Assembly (NCBI GenBank): GCA_021828935.1
Contig: JAJZCU010000048.1
Location: forward strand, 1-9,464
Source: Planctomycetota bacterium
Lineage (GTDB): Bacteria > Planctomycetota > Phycisphaerae > WQYP01
Direction: 5' to 3'
DNA length: 9,464 nucleotides
Part shown: piece after piece, positions 6,465-9,464 of the stretch
Position numbering within the stretch: position 1 is the stretch's first letter
Layout: every line of letters begins with the position of its first letter
The notes under the pieces: model-generated
Told to the model about the DNA's origin: nothing
What the model saw: only the letters and a program-made list of their open reading frames with translations
Databases searched by the model: none
Made by a program: the position numbers and the translations under genes

Positions 6465-7667
6465 TTGATCAAAGAATCCGCTGGAATGGCAACCGAACCA
6501 CCAGACGGCGCCCTGCGCGCCCCTCGCGGTGCGCTCAGCCGAATGGGATGGATCAGTTGGTCGCATCTGCTCAACGATGGTTGCGCGTTCTACCTGCCGG
6601 CAGTGCTGCCGCGAATTTTGGTCGCGCTGCACAAGCCCGTGGAAATGGCGGGAGTGATTGTTGGGGCACTGTACGTATGGCAAACACTCCAACCATTGGC
6701 GGGCGTATGGGCGGACAATGTTGGAGGGCCGTGGTTCATCACGCTTGGACTATTGGGCACGCTCTGCGGTGCGGGTCTGGTGGGCCTGGCCACCAACATG
6801 GGAATGCTGGTTTTTTTCTTAATGGTGGCGGGCATTGGCAGCGCGGTGTTTCACCCTTCGGCCTTAAAAGCCGCGCGCACCACGCTGCATGACCGGCCGG
6901 GCCTGGGGCTGTCGATCTTCCTGGTGGGCGGAGAGATTGGCCGCGGAAGCTGGCCTTTGTTTGCGGGCATTCTTGTGGCGTGGTTCGGGCTTAAGGCCCT
7001 GTGTTTCGTCGCGTTGCCGGGATTATTAACCCTGTATTTTGTTTATCACGCGCTGCCGGACATGCCGCCGCGCCCGGCCCACGCGGAAAAAATCCGCTGG
7101 CGCAGGCATGTCGGGCCGGTGGCGTTGCTCATGGCGTTTTCCGCAACGCGGGCCGTGGTGATGTACGGCGTAACAACTTTTGTACCGATTTTATGGCATT
7201 CGCGCGGCGGCAAGCTGGTGGGCGGCGCTTCGCTGCTCACGACCATGCTGATCGTTGGAATCATCGGCAATTTAAGCGGCGGGGCGCTGGTGGACCGTTT
7301 TGGCCGCCGGCCCGTGCTGATCGTCAGCAGTTTTCTGCTCATTTTTCTGACGCCCAGTTTTTTGTTTGTGCATGGGGAAATGATGTGGGTGGCGGCGGGT
7401 CTGTTTGGCATCGCGTTGTTTTCCACATTTTCAGCGACGCTGTTGATTGGCCAGGACATATTTCCGGAAAATCGTGCGTTGGGATCAGGCATTGCCCTGG
7501 GCTTATCAAACGCCACCGGTGCGCTGCTGTTAATGCCCCTGGGATTCATCGCCCATCACGGGCATTACAATCGGCTGTTCTGGATTTTTTCGGGCATGGC
7601 CGTGTTGATGTTCTGCTTCGCGTTCACTCTGGGGCCACGACTTACCGCGCCGCATCCGGCGCGGTGA
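6465..7667 (+). CDS. fsr: MFS transporter of the fosmidomycin-resistance (Fsr) family
   Basis: About 400 residues from TTG 6465 (393 from the ATG at 6486); E. coli Fsr is about the same length. Several landmarks match E. coli Fsr closely: SHLLND at the start of the first membrane segment (33-38), LQPLAGVWAD before the second loop, GIGSAVFHPSALKAAR, LSIFLVGGEIG (Fsr: QSIFQVGGNFG), and GALVDRFGRRPVLI, the repeat of the MFS motif A between segments 8 and 9. About 12 hydrophobic segments can be seen, so it is an inner-membrane protein, presumably proton-driven drug export. The native substrate is unknown; the Fsr name comes from fosmidomycin resistance on overexpression. GGNFG reads GGEIG here, which puts a charged Glu in a membrane segment and could change specificity. 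The gene is divergent from the chaperone cluster and seems functionally unrelated to it. Confidence 0.88.
   Translation: MIKESAGMATEPPDGALRAPRGALSRMGWISWSHLLNDGCAFYLPAVLPRILVALHKPVEMAGVIVGALYVWQTLQPLAGVWADNVGGPWFITLGLLGTLCGAGLVGLATNMGMLVFFLMVAGIGSAVFHPSALKAARTTLHDRPGLGLSIFLVGGEIGRGSWPLFAGILVAWFGLKALCFVALPGLLTLYFVYHALPDMPPRPAHAEKIRWRRHVGPVALLMAFSATRAVVMYGVTTFVPILWHSRGGKLVGGASLLTTMLIVGIIGNLSGGALVDRFGRRPVLIVSSFLLIFLTPSFLFVHGEMMWVAAGLFGIALFSTFSATLLIGQDIFPENRALGSGIALGLSNATGALLLMPLGFIAHHGHYNRLFWIFSGMAVLMFCFAFTLGPRLTAPHPAR
7645..7664 (+). terminator. GC hairpin at the end of the transporter gene
   Basis: CCGCGCC and GGCGCGG form a perfect 7-base stem around GCATCC, ending just before the TGA stop. 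No T-run follows, so this is a weak intrinsic-terminator candidate. It may instead act as a 3' stability hairpin or be a by-product of GC-rich coding sequence. Confidence 0.25.
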
Positions 7668-7829
7668 GCCCGATTCGTTTAAGCGATAAGAATATTGGAC
7701 CGAAGCCATAGTCGCCCAGGAGCGTGTACGCCGCAGCCGGCGCGCCAAAATGAGGGCTATTATGGTTGTAGCGCTGCGGTTGCGGCCCGAAAGCTCACGC
7801 GGCGGGTGTTTTGAGGCGGAGGTTTTGGT
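7668..7829. other. Intergenic region between the transporter and lipoprotein genes
   Basis: 162 bases without a convincing gene. It contains a 27-codon open frame (ATG 7750, stop 7831-7833) whose stop overlaps the lipoprotein ATG, but that frame has no ribosome binding site. I see no good -35/-10 pair. GGAGG at 7818-7822 is the ribosome binding site of the next gene. Confidence 0.5.
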
Positions 7830-8063
7830 ATGAGGTCCATACGCAAACGGATTTTACTTACGCTGATCGGCGCGACGCTGTGTGCTTCACTGGGCGGCTG
7901 CTTCTACGGCGGCTGGCGGCGCGATGACGACGATGATGGCGGCTATTACCGGCCCTATTATGCCCGACCTTACTATTATGACCGTGCGCCGGTCTATTAT
8001 CGCCCGTATCGCAGATATTATTATCGCCGCGATGACGAAGGCGATGACGATGGCGACCGTTGA
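7830..8063 (+). CDS. Small Tyr/Arg/Asp-rich predicted lipoprotein
   Basis: A protein of 77 residues with a strong ribosome binding site (GGAGG, 7 bases before the ATG). The N-terminus is a lipoprotein-type signal: basic MRSIRKR, hydrophobic ILLTLIGATLCAS, then the lipobox LGGC, with Cys24 as the lipidated residue. The mature part is about 54 residues of very low complexity: an acidic DDDDD run, then YY/RPYY/YYYDR/RPYRRYYYRR blocks, and an acidic end. It should be anchored to a membrane facing the periplasm. There is no recognisable domain; Tyr/Arg-rich small lipoproteins of this kind are usually annotated as hypothetical. A role at the cell envelope (cation, peptidoglycan or polymer binding) would be a guess. 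Its first third is copied exactly at 9379-9464. Confidence 0.75.
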   Translation: MRSIRKRILLTLIGATLCASLGGCFYGGWRRDDDDDGGYYRPYYARPYYYDRAPVYYRPYRRYYYRRDDEGDDDGDR

Positions 8064-8086
8064 CGCGCGCTAAACGCGATGCGTCA
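8061..8086. terminator. Inverted repeat between the convergent genes
   Basis: TGACGC (8061-8066) and GCGTCA (8081-8086) form a 6-base stem, with a possible inner GCG/CGC pairing. Each arm carries the TGA stop of one of the two converging genes. It could be a short two-way terminator, but there is no T-run on either side. Confidence 0.3.
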
Positions 8087-9337
8087 TACCAGCAACTGCT
8101 GGGCATGTTGAACCAGCAGATGGATAATCTGGCCGTGGCGTTGCAGGGCGCCGTGGACGATCAGGGCCGGGGCGCCGTGAAGCGTGTTGCGGTTTTGTTG
8201 ATAGACTTTGGGGTGAACGATTAAGTTGGCCGTGCCGGTTTCATCTTCCAGGGTCATGAAGATGACGCCTTTGGCGGTGGCGGGGCGTTGGCGCAGCAGC
8301 ACCAGCCCGGCGATGGAAAGTTTGGATTCATGGGCGGTGGCATTGAGCATGGCACTGATGGGCATGACGCCGCGTTCGGCCAGGCTGGTTCGCAGGAACT
8401 GCATGGGGTGGGCCTTTAATGATAAACCGGTGGCGGCATAGTCCTGGGCCACGGTGCAGGACAAAGGGATTGTCGGCAGCGTGGCGGCGGGTTCGCGCGA
8501 CCAAAGATCGGTTGCACGGGGTTCCGGATTTCCCGATGCCATCTCGTGCGTTGGCATGTTTTCGGTGCGGTTCTCCTGGTTCTGGTTTCCCGTGTAGTCA
8601 ACGGTTGTCACGCTGGCGCGGCCCCCACCCCCGGCGAGCCGGGGGCTATATACTTTGGCTGGCTCGAACAGGGGGGCTGGCGCATCATGCAGCGCCCGCA
8701 CCGCCCAGAGCGCCTGCTGGCGCGTGAGGCCCAGACCCATGAAGGCGTCGGCAAAGGCCAGCGTGCGCAACGTGGCGGCGCGCACGCCGCTCATGCGCCA
8801 TAATGTTACCAATGAAGAAATCGGCCCATGCCGGCGCACGGCACTGACAATTTTTTCGGCCTCAGCCAGGGGCAGGCCCTTGATTAAGCGCAGGCCCAGG
8901 CGCAGGGCGGGCTTTCCGTCGCAGTTTTTTTCCAGCGTACAATCCCATTGTGACGCGCACACGTCCGCGGGATGCACCGGCACGCCATGGTTCTGGGCAT
9001 CGCGAATAATTTGTGCCGGCTGGTAAAAGCCCATGGGCTGGCTGTTCAGCAAGGCCGCCGCGAAGGCCGCCGGGTGAAAGCACTTCAGCCACGCGGAAAC
9101 ATAGACCAGCAGGGCGAAAGAGGCGGCGTGTGATTCCGGGAAACCGTATTCGCCAAAGCCCTTGATTTGTTCAAAGCAGCGGAAGGCAAAAACCGGGCTG
9201 TAGCCGCGGGCAGTCATGCCGTCGAACATTTTTTGACCAAATAAATAAAGCTGGTTCCCCTTGCGTTTCCAGGCGGCCATGCCGCGGCGCAGGGCGTCGG
9301 CCTCGCCGCCGGTAAAGCCCGCGGCCACCATGGCCAG
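8084..9337 (-). CDS. dnaE2: Error-prone DNA polymerase DnaE2, C-terminal part (5' end lost at a sequence junction)
   Basis: About 418 codons of a protein that is normally over 1000 residues. DnaE2 is a C-family polymerase for damage tolerance and mutagenesis that usually works with ImuA and ImuB; neither is in the window. Counting from the ATG at 9331, typical DnaE2 blocks are AGFTGGEADALRRGMAAWKR (4-23), EQIKGFGEYGFPESHAASFA (54-73), the helix-hairpin-helix region with LRLGLRLIKGLP (143-154), GLSLKAHPMQFLR (302-314) and the OB-fold block KGVIFMTLEDETGTANLIVH (354-373). That ATG is not the real start. Upstream, in-frame KLAM still fits the family, but an in-frame TGA at 9347-9349 then interrupts because the sequence jumps to copied DNA. 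The catalytic aspartates lie in the missing part. A linker of about 65 residues (223-287) is longer than usual, and the protein stops right after the OB fold, without the SRDFH-like tail common in DnaE2. Confidence 0.9.
   Translation of the reverse strand: MAMVAAGFTGGEADALRRGMAAWKRKGNQLYLFGQKMFDGMTARGYSPVFAFRCFEQIKGFGEYGFPESHAASFALLVYVSAWLKCFHPAAFAAALLNSQPMGFYQPAQIIRDAQNHGVPVHPADVCASQWDCTLEKNCDGKPALRLGLRLIKGLPLAEAEKIVSAVRRHGPISSLVTLWRMSGVRAATLRTLAFADAFMGLGLTRQQALWAVRALHDAPAPLFEPAKVYSPRLAGGGGRASVTTVDYTGNQNQENRTENMPTHEMASGNPEPRATDLWSREPAATLPTIPLSCTVAQDYAATGLSLKAHPMQFLRTSLAERGVMPISAMLNATAHESKLSIAGLVLLRQRPATAKGVIFMTLEDETGTANLIVHPKVYQQNRNTLHGAPALIVHGALQRHGQIIHLLVQHAQQLLV
8185..8225 (+). repeat. 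Source segment of the inverted copy (inside dnaE2)
   Basis: This 41-base stretch of the dnaE2 OB-fold region is found in exact reverse complement at 9338-9378. It encodes NLIVHPKVYQQNRN on the minus strand. Confidence 0.95.
8628..8645. repeat. Strong GC hairpin inside dnaE2
   Basis: CCCCCGG and CCGGGGG form a perfect 7-base stem around CGAG. It lies in the low-complexity linker of DnaE2 and encodes part of PRLAGGGGRAS. It may be a small palindromic insertion carried in frame. Confidence 0.5.
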
Positions 9338-9378
9338 CTTAATCGTTCACCCCAAAGTCTATCAACAAAACCGCAACA
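9338..9378 (-). repeat. Exact inverted copy of 8185-8225
   Basis: Every base matches the reverse complement of 8185-8225. At the left edge the native sequence GGCCAGCTT meets GGCCAACTT of the copied segment, an 8-of-9 match, so the join is at short homology. The copy puts a TGA into the dnaE2 frame. Confidence 0.95.
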
Positions 9379-9464
9379 TGCTTCACTGGGCGGCTGCTTC
9401 TACGGCGGCTGGCGGCGCGATGACGACGATGATGGCGGCTATTACCGGCCCTATTATGCCCGAC
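9379..9464 (+). repeat. Exact direct copy of 7883-7968 (lipoprotein gene fragment)
   Basis: 86 bases identical to the part of the lipoprotein gene from the end of its signal peptide through the lipobox and acidic run into the first Tyr blocks. The copy has no start codon of its own and runs off the window. At its left edge the two source segments share GCTTCAC (8177-8183 in reverse complement and 7884-7890), so this join is also at short homology. Confidence 0.95.

Noticed and set aside
6281..6465. CIRCE (HrcA) operator upstream of the chaperone cluster
   Set aside because: Looked for TTAGCACTC and GAGTGCTAA arms; neither is present.
7750..7833. 27-codon open frame ending in the lipoprotein start (possible leader peptide)
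   Set aside because: No ribosome binding site and no attenuator-like structure or codon run; probably chance.
7883..9464. Transposon or insertion-sequence ends explaining the copies at the right edge
   Set aside because: No transposase, terminal inverted repeats or target-site duplication; template switching explains the copies better.

Overview
The window looks like chromosomal DNA from a high-GC, probably Gram-negative bacterium. The reasons are a lipoprotein-type signal peptide, a DnaE2-type error-prone polymerase, strong AGGAG-type ribosome binding sites and frequent TTG/GTG starts. I cannot assign a phylum from the sequence alone. No rRNA, tRNA, CRISPR array or transposase is visible.

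Positions 1 to 6281 hold one minus-strand gene cluster, read from right to left. It contains a 935-residue helical-repeat (TPR-like) protein with an acidic stretch and a basic tail, a 107-residue J-domain protein, a GrpE-like exchange factor, a divergent Hsp70, and a zinc-ribbon protein that runs off the left edge. The last four genes overlap one another by 4, 8 and 4 bases, so they look translationally coupled. This has the parts of a self-contained accessory Hsp70 machine: ATPase, co-chaperone, nucleotide exchange factor and two possible adaptor or scaffold proteins. Several parts are unusual. The J protein has HPPD where HPD is expected. The Hsp70 has an altered interdomain linker, an enlarged loop in the substrate-binding domain and a long acidic disordered region in place of most of the lid. 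A sigma-32-like promoter can be proposed just upstream of the first gene.

Divergent from this cluster, on the plus strand, is an MFS transporter of the fosmidomycin-resistance (Fsr) family (6465-7667). It is followed by a small Tyr/Arg/Asp-rich predicted lipoprotein (7830-8063). Converging on the lipoprotein gene from the right is the C-terminal part of dnaE2 (8084-9337, minus strand).

The last 127 bases (9338-9464) do not continue dnaE2. They are a mosaic: a 41-base exact inverted copy of 8185-8225, joined directly to an 86-base exact direct copy of 7883-7968. The first junction puts an in-frame stop into dnaE2. Both junctions lie at short imperfect homologies, the pattern expected of template switching. 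This may be an amplification or assembly chimera at a contig end, or a real recent rearrangement. Nothing to the right of 9337 should be read as native context without checking.
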